From an uncultured Rhodospirillales bacterium (GTDB lineage Bacteria; Pseudomonadota; Alphaproteobacteria; ATCC43930; CGMCC-115725): a stretch of DNA of 64,000 nt. Positions 34,097 to 42,863 of the stretch are shown here, in pieces. Numbering within the stretch: the stretch's first letter is position 1; each line of letters begins with the position of its first letter. A program made the position numbers and the translations under genes. The notes under the pieces are model-generated. The model was not told the DNA's origin and did not search any database. It worked only from the letters and a program-made list of their open reading frames with translations. The stretch lies in NCBI GenBank assembly GCA_903828515.1, contig CAIKMD010000002.1, positions 620,001-684,000 of the forward strand. Direction: 5' to 3'.

Positions 34097-35257
34097 ATGA
34101 AAAGAGTTTTGACGGGCGCCATTGCGTTTGCGGCGCTTGCGATGATCTCCCTTTTGCCCGCGCAGGCCGAGCGATATTGGACGGGACTCTATCTCGGCGG
34201 CAATCTCGGCGGCGGCGCCAACCTCGACAACGCGCCGGCCGGCTGTATCGATCCTGCCGGCGCCACCAACGGTGCGTTGTGTCGGAAGGTGCCGTTCAGC
34301 GGCCTGACCGGCTGGGGGCCGCTCGGCGGCGCCCAGGTCGGCATCAACTGGCAATTCGGCAATTACCTCGCCGGCTTCGAAACCGATTTTCAGGGTGCCT
34401 ACATCACCTCGAAGACGACGGTCAGCGGATCGTTTCCGAACGTCAACGGCACCGTACCGACCACGCCGGCGGCAACCTTCACCGCCAAGCAGACGATCAA
34501 CTGGCTCGGCACCGCGCGGGCGCGCTTCGGCTATACCGGATGGGGCAGTGCCCTCGTCTACGGCACGGCCGGACTGGTCTACGGCGAGGAAAGCCTGAAC
34601 TCGACCTTTAAGACGTCGCTCGGCTTCTCCAATGCCAATGCCCACCCGGTCAACATCGGCTGGGTCGCCGGCCTCGGTGTCGAATACCTGATCACGGATC
34701 GTCTGTCGGTGAAGGGCGAGGGGCTATATTACGACGCGGGAACGACGACGATCACCGGCAATCCGGTCTTGGGCTACACCCGCTTCACCAAGTTCGACAT
34801 GCGCGGGCCGATCGTTCGCATCGGCTTCAACTGGCGCTTCGGCACCATTCCGTCGCCGCCGCCGTTGGCACCGACGCCGGTCGCCGCTCCGGCACCGCGG
34901 CCGGCACCCGCGCCAGCGCCGCCACCGGCGCCGCGCGCCTTCATCGTCTATTTCGATTTCGACCGGGCGACGCTCACGCGCGAGGCGCTGAACGTGATCG
35001 ATTCCGCGGCCGCCACCTTCAAGCAAGGCGGCAGCCCACAGGTTCAGCTTGCCGGTTACACCGATCTGTCGGGCTCGGCGGCTTACAATCTCAGGCTGTC
35101 GCAGCGCCGCGCCGACGCGGTCAAAGCCGCGCTGATCAAGGACGGCGTGCCGGGCAATGCGATCGACGCGCGCGGCTTCGGCAAGACCAACCCGCGCGTG
35201 CCGACGCCCGACGGCGTGCGCGAGCCGCAGAACCGCCGCGTCGAGATCACCGAATAG
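34097..35257 (+). CDS. Outer-membrane barrel protein with C-terminal OmpA domain
   Basis: A 386-residue OmpA-like protein. The ATG at 34097 follows GGGGGATCAT. Signal peptide ends LLPAQA before ERYWTGLYLG. An N-terminal 8-strand barrel runs to about residue 255 (GFNWRFGTIP), then a Pro/Ala linker, then an OmpA domain: FIVYFDFDRATLT, LAGYTDLSGSAAYNLRLSQR and RADAVKAALIKDGV, finishing NRRVEI. The TDLSGS and NLxLSxxRA residues bind peptidoglycan meso-DAP in the family. It stabilises the envelope and may form a small pore. Its last 11 bases overlap the convergent gene 35247-35684. Confidence 0.93.
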   Translation: MKRVLTGAIAFAALAMISLLPAQAERYWTGLYLGGNLGGGANLDNAPAGCIDPAGATNGALCRKVPFSGLTGWGPLGGAQVGINWQFGNYLAGFETDFQGAYITSKTTVSGSFPNVNGTVPTTPAATFTAKQTINWLGTARARFGYTGWGSALVYGTAGLVYGEESLNSTFKTSLGFSNANAHPVNIGWVAGLGVEYLITDRLSVKGEGLYYDAGTTTITGNPVLGYTRFTKFDMRGPIVRIGFNWRFGTIPSPPPLAPTPVAAPAPRPAPAPAPPPAPRAFIVYFDFDRATLTREALNVIDSAAATFKQGGSPQVQLAGYTDLSGSAAYNLRLSQRRADAVKAALIKDGVPGNAIDARGFGKTNPRVPTPDGVREPQNRRVEITE

Positions 35258-35684
35258 AGGAATCGCGGTCGCGCCGATCGTAATAGTGCTTGAGGTTCCA
35301 GCCGATCAGCACGGCGCAGACGACGAACAGCGCATAGCCGACGCTGTGCAGGTCCGCGTCGGGCGAGGTCGCCGCGAGGATAAGGCCGCCGATCGCCAGG
35401 GCCCCGAGCAGGAAGACGACGACGGCAAGGCCTTCGGCGGTGTCGACGAGCACCGTCGGCAGGATGATTGGAAACCCCGCCCATAATTCATAGGCGAGGC
35501 CGGCGAGTGCGGCACCGGCGAGAATGAAGCCGATCGCATAGGAACCGTCGTCGTTGGCGCGGCTCGTGGTGTAGAGCCCGAAAAGAAAGATCGCGGCGAT
35601 GACCGTGCCGACAATCCATGGCGCGTACCACGACCAGATGTCGCGCCAGCCGGTGCGCGGACGAAGGGCGGAAGTATCCGTCAT
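35247..35684 (-). CDS. Small multispanning membrane protein, unknown function
   Basis: A 145-residue protein with about four hydrophobic helices (first APWIVGTVIAAIFLFGLYTT; others include YAIGFILAGAALAGLAYELW and GLAVVVFLLGALAIGGLILA). The ATG at 35684 (complement) follows GGAGCTGTCGCC. It ends RDRDSSIR and converges on the OmpA-like gene with an 11-bp overlap. No family recognised. Confidence 0.7.
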   Translation of the reverse strand: MTDTSALRPRTGWRDIWSWYAPWIVGTVIAAIFLFGLYTTSRANDDGSYAIGFILAGAALAGLAYELWAGFPIILPTVLVDTAEGLAVVVFLLGALAIGGLILAATSPDADLHSVGYALFVVCAVLIGWNLKHYYDRRDRDSSIR

Positions 35685-35750
35685 GGCGACAGCTCCAGGT
35701 TGTCGCCTGTAAGTTTTACGACGCGCTAAAGTTCCCGTCATCACGCCAGC

Positions 35751-35892
35751 CCACCTCACCCGCTCGCTGACGCTCGCACCCTCTCCCCCCAATGGGCGGA
35801 GAGGGTTTAATTTTACGGCGCTGACTTGACCCTCTCCGCGCTTGCGGGGAGAGGGAGGGGCCCATTGCGCAAGCAATGGGAGGGTGAGGTGT
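35751..35892. repeat. Large imperfect inverted repeat (REP-type) region
   Basis: CCACCTCACCC (35751-) at the left pairs with GGGTGAGGTG at the right end (-35892). ACCCTCTCC and GGAGAGGGT-type stems occur twice inside, with CAATGGG/CCCATTG arms. An in-frame ORF across it is only an extension of the membrane-protein gene. Composition and palindromes resemble dispersed intergenic elements. Confidence 0.6.
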
Positions 35893-35914
35893 CGTCTGCA
35901 ACGATGCGCTGCGA

Positions 35915-36751
35915 TCACCCCATGACATCGAGCAGAGCGGGGCGCACGCCGATCTGATCGATCAGGCGGTCGAGTTCCTGTTTCGCCTGGGCGTTGCCGA
36001 GCTGGTGGCGCTCGGCGAGGATGAGTTCGTTTTTCAGCGAATGTTCGAGGCCGGTGAGTTCGGTCACGCGGACCTTGTAGCCGTGTGATTCCAGCACGAG
36101 GCCGCGAATGACGTTGGTGATGTGCGCGCCGAATTCGCGGCGCTGGATCGGGTGACGCCACAACTGGTGCAGCGGTCCGTCCTGGGTTTTCAGCAACTGC
36201 GCGACTTCCGCCTGGCAGCAGGGCACCAGCGCGATGGTCTTGGCATCGTGGCGCAGCGCGAAGCGGATCGCGTCGTCGGTCGCGGTGTCGCAGGCATGAA
36301 GGGCAGCGACCATGTCGACCTTGCCGCCGGCAAGATTGGCGGTGGCGATCGGGGATGAAACGAAGTCCATCCGGCCGAAGCCCAATTCCGTCGCCAGGCT
36401 CCGTGACGCGTCGACCAGTTCGTCGCGCACCTCGACGCCGACGACACGGCCGCGCCCGGCGGGACCAAGGATCAATTCATAGAGGATGAATCCGAGATAG
36501 GATTTCCCGGCGCCGAGATCGGCGAGCACCGGTTCGCGTGATTCCGCGAGCAGGGCTTCGAGCGACGGACGCAGCAACTGCGTCAGGTGGAGGACCTGTT
36601 TCAGCTTGCGGCGCGAATCCGCGTTGAGCGCGCCGTCGCGCGTGAGGATGTGCAGCGCCTTCAAAAGAATGATCGACTTTTCGGGCTGCGCGCTCGGCCA
36701 CAGCTCGGCGATGGTGTCTTTTTCTTTGTTCTTGCGGGCGGTGTGTGGCAT
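35915..36751 (-). CDS. SAM-dependent methyltransferase (Methyltransf_32-like)
   Basis: A 278-residue class I methyltransferase. SAM motif I is LADLGAGKSYLGF, followed by VVGVEVRDELVDAS. The motif MVAALHACDTATDDAIRFAL resembles PF13679 (METTL25/RRNAD-like) proteins, whose substrates are usually RNA or protein. VPCCQAE adds a Cys pair. C-terminal residues form a helical cap. The start has no strong Shine-Dalgarno, being close to CTCGGGCG. Isolated gene. Confidence 0.75.
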   Translation of the reverse strand: MPHTARKNKEKDTIAELWPSAQPEKSIILLKALHILTRDGALNADSRRKLKQVLHLTQLLRPSLEALLAESREPVLADLGAGKSYLGFILYELILGPAGRGRVVGVEVRDELVDASRSLATELGFGRMDFVSSPIATANLAGGKVDMVAALHACDTATDDAIRFALRHDAKTIALVPCCQAEVAQLLKTQDGPLHQLWRHPIQRREFGAHITNVIRGLVLESHGYKVRVTELTGLEHSLKNELILAERHQLGNAQAKQELDRLIDQIGVRPALLDVMG

Positions 36752-36791
36752 CGCCCGAGGATAGAGCGCAGGCGTCCGGAATGACAGATGC

Positions 36792-37787
36792 CTAAGGCAG
36801 CGCCACCGCGTAGCGTTTGTCGATCATCGTGTTGGCGTCAGCGTCCGCGGTCAGCATGCCCTGGCTCTTGAACCATTCCACCTGACGGATCACATCCTTC
36901 ACGTCGAGTTTGGCGTCGGGATCGTCGTAAGAGATTCCCTGATCGAGCTGTGCCGCCGGCTGGTTGAGGTGCTTGGCGAGGATCGCCAGCACGGCGGGCG
37001 CGGTCGGGCCGTTCTGGCGCTTGCCATCCGCGCTGGTAAAGGCGTCGTGATAATCGCGCGAGCCTTTCTTATAGGCGCGCAGGAATGCCTTGATCATGTC
37101 GGATTTCTGATCGGCGGTTTTGGTCGCGACGAAGATGATCGTGTTCTGCCACGGCGTCTCGTCGCCGACCCAGGCGAGAAGATGCGCCGAATGGCTGTCC
37201 GAGAGTTTCAACGCAAACGTGTTGACCTCGATGCCGACATCGACCTGGCCGCCGGCGACCGCCGTCGCGACATTGGGCAGGGTTTGCAGCGACACCAGCC
37301 GCATCGTCTTGCCGTCGAGATGATATTTGTCGATCGCGAGTTCGAGTTCGTAATGGATCGGGCCGCCGACCTGGACGATGCCGATGGTGTGGTTCTCCAT
37401 GTCCTTGAGCGATTTGAGCCCGGCATCCCACGCCTTGTTGGAGGCAAGGAACGCGCTGCCATGGAAATCCGGCACCTCGCGCCCTTGGCCGCCGATGATC
37501 TTCAAGCCGCCTTTGGCCGCGAGATTATAGGCAGCGGCGGTTGCCGCCGTGGTGCCGATGTCGAGGTCGCCGGCGACCACGCCTTGGGCGACCGATTGCG
37601 CCGCGTCGAGGCTGATCGCGTCGGCGGCGAGACCTTCGGCCGCGAAATAACCGCGGTCCTGCGCGATGAAGACCGGTCCGGCCGAGGTGACCGGGCCGAT
37701 GCCGATCTTGATCGCCTCGGCGGCGTTCGCACCGGTTGCCAGCGCGGTGAGGGAGGCGGCAAGCAACGCAAGCGTCGATGGCTTCAT
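36792..37787 (-). CDS. NMT1/SsuA-type substrate-binding protein
   Basis: A 331-residue exported binding protein; the ATG follows GGGAGGAACACC. Signal peptide LALLAASLTALATGANA, then AEAIKIGIGPVTSAGPV. It shares FIAQDRGYFAAEG, LQTLPNVATAVAGGQVDVG and DPDAKLDVKDVIRQVEWFKS with 838-1848 and 39753-40751, making it one of three in-window paralogs. The bicupin gene 37852-38766 lies 64 bp upstream on the same strand and could be co-transcribed. No ABC partner. Confidence 0.9.
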   Translation of the reverse strand: MKPSTLALLAASLTALATGANAAEAIKIGIGPVTSAGPVFIAQDRGYFAAEGLAADAISLDAAQSVAQGVVAGDLDIGTTAATAAAYNLAAKGGLKIIGGQGREVPDFHGSAFLASNKAWDAGLKSLKDMENHTIGIVQVGGPIHYELELAIDKYHLDGKTMRLVSLQTLPNVATAVAGGQVDVGIEVNTFALKLSDSHSAHLLAWVGDETPWQNTIIFVATKTADQKSDMIKAFLRAYKKGSRDYHDAFTSADGKRQNGPTAPAVLAILAKHLNQPAAQLDQGISYDDPDAKLDVKDVIRQVEWFKSQGMLTADADANTMIDKRYAVALP

Positions 37788-37851
37788 GGTGTTCCTCCCT
37801 CGAACCGCGTTCCCCGTTGATCGGGGATACGCCGGAATAATCTGCCGCGCC

Positions 37852-38766
37852 TTACGCGACCCGTTGCTTGGCGTTCAATTCTATTTCGATGTCGGCGACG
37901 AGCGGCAGCGAGATGATGAAGAACGTGCCGCCCTCGGTCGTGCCGATCTCTTTGACCTCGGCGCCGCCATGCGGGATGTACATATAGGTGCCGCGATCGG
38001 CGGTCTTGCCGCCGAGCCAGGTCTTGCCGTCATAGGTGATCGAGCCGTCGACGAGATAGAAAATCTCGGCGTCCTCGCTGCGATGCGCGGGGATCGAGGC
38101 GCCCGGCGCGAGCTTCATCAGCCGTGCCGCCGAACGTCGTTCGCCGAACGTGCCGAGATGCTTGTGCTCGACGCCGGCGAGCTTCCTGTCCATCACCCAG
38201 CGCGCGTTCTCGCCCTTCATCACGATCGGCGCGCCGAAGCGCGCCGGCGGATAGCGGAATTTCTGGCCGGCGGCCTCTTCCCAGCAGGCCGCGTGGCTGT
38301 CCTTGTTGATCTTGCGGCCGTTCGGGAGAATCTTCGTATAGATGCCGTTGGCGAAGGTGCCGCCCGCCGCGGAGAGGCGTTTCCTCGCCGCGACCAGTTC
38401 GGCATGGGTTTCATAAGGAATACCCTCGGGGCCCTGGAACTGCAGGCCGAGGCCGACGCTCGGCTCTTTCTGCAATTGCGGGCCGTAGGACACGCCTTCG
38501 GGATAGAAGCCGCAATCGCCGGGGGTCAGGTAACCGTCCTTGATCTGCCGGTCGCCGTCGAACGCATAACGGAACTGGTCGAAGGCGTGCTTGTGGCGCG
38601 GCGTCGCGTAACCTGTGTCGTAGGAATTCCACGAGAATTCGAGGGCGGTGCCGGGCACGCCGGTCTCGAGCGGAAATTGCTTGTAGGTCGCGCTGCCTTC
38701 GCGCGCGCCGCCCGATCCCATCGGGGTGATTTCGGTAATGCTCATGATGATGACGTCGCGGTTCAT
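37852..38766 (-). CDS. Two-domain cupin protein
   Basis: A 304-residue protein with two cupin barrels. The first holds PRHKHAFDQFRYAFDGDR (H58, H60) and PEGVSYGPQ. The second, in the C-terminal third, holds IPAHRSEDAEIFYLVDGSIT and later YMYIPHGGAEV. Metal-binding His/Glu positions are partly conserved in each half, so it may be a dioxygenase, decarboxylase or isomerase. The ATG at 38766 (complement) follows GGGAGACCGCACC; a far longer upstream frame is not plausible. Divergent from the GST gene (159 bp). The function cannot be assigned. Confidence 0.8.
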   Translation of the reverse strand: MNRDVIIMSITEITPMGSGGAREGSATYKQFPLETGVPGTALEFSWNSYDTGYATPRHKHAFDQFRYAFDGDRQIKDGYLTPGDCGFYPEGVSYGPQLQKEPSVGLGLQFQGPEGIPYETHAELVAARKRLSAAGGTFANGIYTKILPNGRKINKDSHAACWEEAAGQKFRYPPARFGAPIVMKGENARWVMDRKLAGVEHKHLGTFGERRSAARLMKLAPGASIPAHRSEDAEIFYLVDGSITYDGKTWLGGKTADRGTYMYIPHGGAEVKEIGTTEGGTFFIISLPLVADIEIELNAKQRVA

Positions 38767-38925
38767 GGTGCGGTCTCCCTTAATGGCGGCTTTGCGATCA
38801 GGGTGCTTCCACGCCGCAAGAGTGTCAAGGCGAAGCCATGGCGCGATGCGGCGTGGCGTGGCATTCTGGGTGGGCGGGCAAGGGCGCGCGAACGCGCCGG
38901 CCACAGCCAAGGGGAGACAAGGGCG

Positions 38926-39543
38926 ATGATCGACATTTATTTCTGGTTGACCGATAACGGTCGCAAGGCGCTGCAGATCATCGAGGAGAGCGGCCTGCCG
39001 CATCGGCGCCGGCCGGTCGATCTCACCAAGAAGGAACAGTTTCAGCCGGAGTACCTCAAGATCAGTCCGGGCCACAAGATCCCGGCGATGGTCGACGACG
39101 AGGGACCGGGTGGCGCGCGCATCACGCTGTGCGAGTCCGGCGCGATCCTCAAATACGTCGCCGAGAAAGCCGGCGGCGCGCTTTACCCCGCCGAGCCGAC
39201 GCGTCGCGCGGCGGTCGAGCAATGGTTGTTCTACGGCAGCTCGACCTTCACGCCGCTGGCGCAGCAATACGGCCTCTTCATGCACCGTTTCCCCGAGGAC
39301 GTGCCGCAAGCGAAGAAACATTACGCCGAGATCGTGCGCGACTGCTTCGGCGTGCTCGACGCGCAACTCGCGAAGAATGCTTACCTCGCCGGCGATTTCT
39401 CGGTCGCTGACATCTCGTGCTATCCCGACGTTCACATGCACGGGGCAAAGGGGATGGGATTGGGCGACTACCCGAACCTCGCCCGCTGGGACGCGGCGAT
39501 CGAGGCACGCCCCGCGACGCAACGCGCGTGGGCGTCGCTTTAA
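38926..39543 (+). CDS. Glutathione S-transferase, YfcG/Ure2-like
   Basis: A 205-residue GST. The N-terminal thioredoxin domain has MIDIYFWLTDNGRKALQIIE, with Thr9 and Asn11 as in YfcG, where they take the place of a catalytic Cys or Tyr. KISPGHKIPAMVDDEG holds the cis-Pro, and LCESGAILKYVAEKAG the glutathione gamma-Glu site. The C-terminal helical domain ends LARWDAAIEARPATQRA. YfcG-like GSTs reduce disulfides with glutathione. The start ATG follows AGGGGAGACAAGGGCG. Confidence 0.9.
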   Translation: MIDIYFWLTDNGRKALQIIEESGLPHRRRPVDLTKKEQFQPEYLKISPGHKIPAMVDDEGPGGARITLCESGAILKYVAEKAGGALYPAEPTRRAAVEQWLFYGSSTFTPLAQQYGLFMHRFPEDVPQAKKHYAEIVRDCFGVLDAQLAKNAYLAGDFSVADISCYPDVHMHGAKGMGLGDYPNLARWDAAIEARPATQRAWASL

Positions 39544-39556
39544 GTTTCGTTCGCTC

Positions 39557-39715
39557 GAATTTCCCTCCCCCCTTGAGGGGGAGGGCTAGGGTGGGGGGTA
39601 ATGCGTTCGACGTTGATGCCGTGATCGCGAATTCTCAAACGCGGGCGTGGTCTCAAATATTTCCGCTGTATTCCCCCCACCCTGACCCTCCCCTTCAAGG
39701 GGGGAGGGAATTCCA
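39557..39715. repeat. Inverted-repeat pair of about 45-nt arms
   Basis: The left arm (39557-39601, GAATTTCCCTCCCCCCTTGA then GGGGGAGGGCTAGGGTGGGG) matches the reverse complement of 39671-39715 with few mismatches. The spacer is about 70 bases. It lies between the GST stop and a binding-protein start. Long G/C tracts suggest a REPIN-like element, and the arms could fold into a cruciform or terminator. Confidence 0.75.
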
Positions 39716-39752
39716 GTCGCGGGTTCGGCGGTCGTTCGTTAGGAGAGGTGTG

Positions 39753-40751
39753 GTGTTCGTTCGTTTATGTTTGCTCGCCGTTTCGTTGATGGTTGCAGCC
39801 GCTTCCGTGTCCCACGCCGAGACCCTGAAACTCGGCACCGCGAAGATCGCGGCGACGGGGCCGATCTATATCGCGCAGGAGAAGGGATATTTCGCCGCCG
39901 AGGGATTGACCGTCGATGTGATCTATTTCGATGTCGCGCAGGGCATCGCGGTGGCGGCAGCGTCGGGCGATATCGATGTCGGGGATTCGGCGTTCAGCGC
40001 GGCGTTCTTCAATCTGGCGGGGCAGGGCGCGCTGAAGATCGTCGCCGGCCAGGCGCGCGACGTGCCGGGGTTTCGCATCTTCGCCGTCGTTGCCTCGAAC
40101 AAAGCGTATGAGGGCGGGCTCAAATCCTTCAAGGAGCTTGCCGGGCACTCGATCGGCAACGGCCAGGCCGGATCGGTCCTGCAATACAGCCTGACCCAGA
40201 TCGCCGAGAAGCACGGCGTCGATCCCAAAACCCTGCGCTTCGTGTCGCTGCAATCGTTGCCCAACGTCGCCACGGCGGTCACCGGCGGACAGGTCGATGC
40301 GGCGGTGCTGACGGGTTTTCTCGCGGTGCCCGGATCGGCGCGCGGCGATATGAAGATGCTCGGCTGGACCGGCGACGAGGTGAGCTATCAGGCCGGCGGA
40401 ATCTATGTCTCGACCAAGACCGCCGACACGCGGCCGAAAACCGTCGAGGCCTTCCTGCGCGCGTTCCGCAAGGGCGCGCAGGATTATCGCGATGCCTTCA
40501 CCGGTCCCGACGAAAAGCGTTTGGACGGACCGACCGCCGATGCGATCGCGTCGATCATCGCCAAGAACACCGGTCAATCGCTCGACGACGTGAAGCGCAC
40601 GGTTTCTTATGACGATCCGAAGGGCCGGCTCGACGTGACGGACGTGCAGCGTCAGATCGCGTGGTACAAATCGCAGGGAATGATCAAGCCCGAGATCGAC
40701 GCTGATCGCGCCATCGACATGCGCTATGTGATGCCGGTTCCCGCGAAGTAA
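39753..40751 (+). CDS. NMT1/SsuA-type substrate-binding protein
   Basis: A 332-residue exported binding protein. GTG 39753 follows AGGAGAG with 5 bases between and starts a signal peptide VRLCLLAVSLMVAAASVSHA before ETLKLGTAKI. The long upstream frame overlaps the repeat and the GST gene. It shares QSLPNVATAVTGGQVDAAVL and DDPKGRLDVTDVQRQIAWYK with 838-1848 and 36792-37787. No permease or ATPase is nearby; ligand unknown. Confidence 0.9.
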   Translation: MFVRLCLLAVSLMVAAASVSHAETLKLGTAKIAATGPIYIAQEKGYFAAEGLTVDVIYFDVAQGIAVAAASGDIDVGDSAFSAAFFNLAGQGALKIVAGQARDVPGFRIFAVVASNKAYEGGLKSFKELAGHSIGNGQAGSVLQYSLTQIAEKHGVDPKTLRFVSLQSLPNVATAVTGGQVDAAVLTGFLAVPGSARGDMKMLGWTGDEVSYQAGGIYVSTKTADTRPKTVEAFLRAFRKGAQDYRDAFTGPDEKRLDGPTADAIASIIAKNTGQSLDDVKRTVSYDDPKGRLDVTDVQRQIAWYKSQGMIKPEIDADRAIDMRYVMPVPAK

Positions 40752-40768
40752 GTCTGACGCTGCCTCGT

Positions 40769-40784
40769 TCGCCGTTTACGGCGA
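40769..40784. terminator. Small stem-loop between convergent genes
   Basis: TCGCCG (40769-40774) pairs with CGGCGA (40779-40784) around TTTA. It overlaps the 3' end of the gene on the minus strand and follows the + strand gene's stop at 40751. Confidence 0.3.
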
Positions 40785-41702
40785 CGGTGCGCCTGTCGTA
40801 TCGGGTGGCGCGTCGGGGGCGCCGGGGACGGTGCCGAGCGCGTGCGGCTCCTGGCCTTTCACATAGGTGGTGCCCTCGACCGTGACGGTTTCGGGCGGCG
40901 TGATCGGTGTCGGCACGGACGAGGCCGTCGATGCGGGGCGCGGCGCGGGCAGGCGCGGCGCCGGCGCATCGGGTTGCGCGAAGGCGGCGCCGTTGGCAGG
41001 CCGCGCGCCGTTGCTGTCAATGACGAGCGGCTGATCGGTGGGCGCTTCGGGCGGGGATGAAATATCCGGCGGGGTCAGACGTTGCGGCGCGCCGCTGGCG
41101 ACGCCCGGAATGCGCGGCAGGATCGTGTCGGTCGGCTGCGTATCGGCGCGTGGCAGCGGCGGCGGGGGTGGCGTCAGCAGCACCGGCGGTGTCGGTGTTT
41201 CGACCTGGGGTGTTTCGAGCCGGGGTGTTTCGACGGGCATCGTATCGAATTGGCGCGCGGCCGGCGGCGGCGGTGCTTCGGTTGGAATCGATTTGGGTTC
41301 GGCGACCGGCGCCACGTCCAGGACCGGTTGGGCCGGTGCGACCGGCGCGGGTTCCGGCGTCGCGATGGTTGGCGCGACCGGTTGCAGTTGAGGCGCCGGT
41401 GTTTGCGCCGGCAGGTTAGGCTGCAACAGGGTCTGGTCGAGCGGCTGTGCCGGTTGCGCGGGCGTCGTGTAGCCCGGCGACCGCGATGCGCGATCGGTCG
41501 GTGGCGTGGTGATCTTTTGATAGGCGTAATAGGCGGCGCCGGCGCCGGCCGCGATGATCAACAGGATCGCGATGCCCCAGGGCGCGCTCGAACGGCCTTC
41601 GGCCTCATGCGCGCGCGACAGCTCCAGCGGCCGATCGTCGGGCGTGATGGTGAAGCGCGTTTCCTTCGACATCTTCGGTTCCGTGAAGCGGGGTTCGGGC
41701 AT
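40776..41702 (-). CDS. Proline-rich, single-pass membrane-anchored protein
   Basis: A 308-residue protein with a short cytoplasmic start, one transmembrane helix (APWGIAILLIIAAGAGAAYY) and a long Pro/Ala/Thr-rich periplasmic region with several PTPPP and ETP-like repeats. The ATG at 41702 (complement) has AGGA about 8 bases upstream; another at 41711 is possible. TonB-like or SPOR-like anchors look similar, but no terminal domain is recognised. It ends TTGAPSP. It probably forms an operon with the upstream gene (46 bp gap). Confidence 0.65.
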   Translation of the reverse strand: MPEPRFTEPKMSKETRFTITPDDRPLELSRAHEAEGRSSAPWGIAILLIIAAGAGAAYYAYQKITTPPTDRASRSPGYTTPAQPAQPLDQTLLQPNLPAQTPAPQLQPVAPTIATPEPAPVAPAQPVLDVAPVAEPKSIPTEAPPPPAARQFDTMPVETPRLETPQVETPTPPVLLTPPPPPLPRADTQPTDTILPRIPGVASGAPQRLTPPDISSPPEAPTDQPLVIDSNGARPANGAAFAQPDAPAPRLPAPRPASTASSVPTPITPPETVTVEGTTYVKGQEPHALGTVPGAPDAPPDTTGAPSP

Positions 41703-41748
41703 CGTCAGCATCCTGTCTCGCCACCGCGCGCGGGCGGGCGCGGCGGGA

Positions 41749-42708
41749 TCAGTTGCCGGGGGCCGCGCCTTTCGTGGGGCTGCCGGTAATATAGGCCGCG
41801 GCATCGGGTTTTGCTGCATCGCTGCGCGCCGATGTCGCAGCCGCCATGCCGCCGTTGAGCTGGGCAAAGGCGGCGACGCCGTCCTTGGCTTTTTGCAGGA
41901 GGGTCAGCAACGCCCCACGCGCATCGGTCGCGTAATCGGCATAGAGATAATAGGTGACCAGCCGGCCCCGGACCGCGGCCATCGCCATGAGGCAGACCTG
42001 ATTGAATTTATCGTCGCCCTGATTGGCCTTGGCGATGAAGGCGAAATAGGCGATTCCGGGAGCGCGTTCGATCATGCCGAGCGGCGCGAAGCTTTGCATG
42101 GTGACCGCGCCCTGGGCGCGGCCAAGGCGCTGATCGATAGTTTCCTTCAAGGTTGCCGGATCGATCTGCGCCGCGACGGTCTGATCGAATGTCGCTGCGT
42201 CGAAATCGCGGGTCTGCGTCGCCTTCGGCGTCATGACGATGCCGAAATCGTGGATGCGCGCGCCGGTGCCGATATGCGCGCGCAACTGACCGCAATCGCC
42301 GAACACCGCGTCGATGATGTTGTCGGGATTGGCCTTCGCCTGAACCGTCACTGATTGCTGCATCATGTCGTCGGGATAGAGGCAATAGCCGGTCGGCGGA
42401 TTGAACCCGAGCATGACGCCGCCGACATCGAACGAGGCGGGACCGGTGGGGAGCGCGAGCGCCGGATCGGGCAGCGGCGAACTTTGCGCCAGCACTGCCG
42501 GCGCGGCGCGGCCCATCGTGCCGACGAAAGCATAAAACACGGTACACGCCAGCACGATCGCGACGCCGGCCGGCAGGCTTTGGGCTCGGCGCAGGAGACG
42601 CGGCCCATCCGCGGCCATGACCCGGCCGGTCGCCGCCAACCCCGCCACGATAGCGCCGCCGAAGAGAGCGCCGGTCATTGCGGCCATGATCAGTCGCGTG
42701 ATGTCCAT
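41749..42708 (-). CDS. Membrane-associated protein of unknown function
   Basis: A 319-residue protein with two N-terminal hydrophobic helices (LIMAAMTGALFGGAIVAGLA and PAGVAIVLACTVFYAFVGTM), then a soluble domain of about 200 residues with a Cys pair (YCLYPDD and GDCGQLRAH). The start at 42708 (complement, MDITRLIM) is preferred because a longer TTG start at 42822 lies inside an inverted repeat and has no Shine-Dalgarno. Upstream of the Pro-rich gene and divergent from the LysR-type regulator. Family not recognised. Confidence 0.6.
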   Translation of the reverse strand: MDITRLIMAAMTGALFGGAIVAGLAATGRVMAADGPRLLRRAQSLPAGVAIVLACTVFYAFVGTMGRAAPAVLAQSSPLPDPALALPTGPASFDVGGVMLGFNPPTGYCLYPDDMMQQSVTVQAKANPDNIIDAVFGDCGQLRAHIGTGARIHDFGIVMTPKATQTRDFDAATFDQTVAAQIDPATLKETIDQRLGRAQGAVTMQSFAPLGMIERAPGIAYFAFIAKANQGDDKFNQVCLMAMAAVRGRLVTYYLYADYATDARGALLTLLQKAKDGVAAFAQLNGGMAAATSARSDAAKPDAAAYITGSPTKGAAPGN

Positions 42709-42806
42709 GCCATGGTGATGCCCGAGGAAGATGGCGAAACCGAGGCCGAAGCGCGGCGACGCTGCGAAGGTGGGACCAATCGAGGGAGAGGGCGCGGCGA
42801 CGGGAC

Positions 42807-42822
42807 TTGCATACATAAGCAA
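42807..42822. promoter_or_regulatory. Candidate operator dyad upstream of LysR-type regulator
   Basis: TTGCATA-CA-TAAGCAA (42807-42822) is an almost perfect dyad in the divergent interval between 42708 and 42864, 42 bases from the LysR start. It could be an autoregulatory or divergent LTTR site. Seen by eye only. Confidence 0.35.
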
Positions 42823-42863
42823 AACAGGAGTTTGATAGAGGTTTGGCGCAGGAAAAGTGAACG

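Noticed and set aside
39417-39752. A long N-terminal extension of the 39753 binding protein
   Set aside because: It runs through the GST gene and the inverted-repeat pair; a GTG with AGGAGAG spacing and a signal peptide marks the real start.
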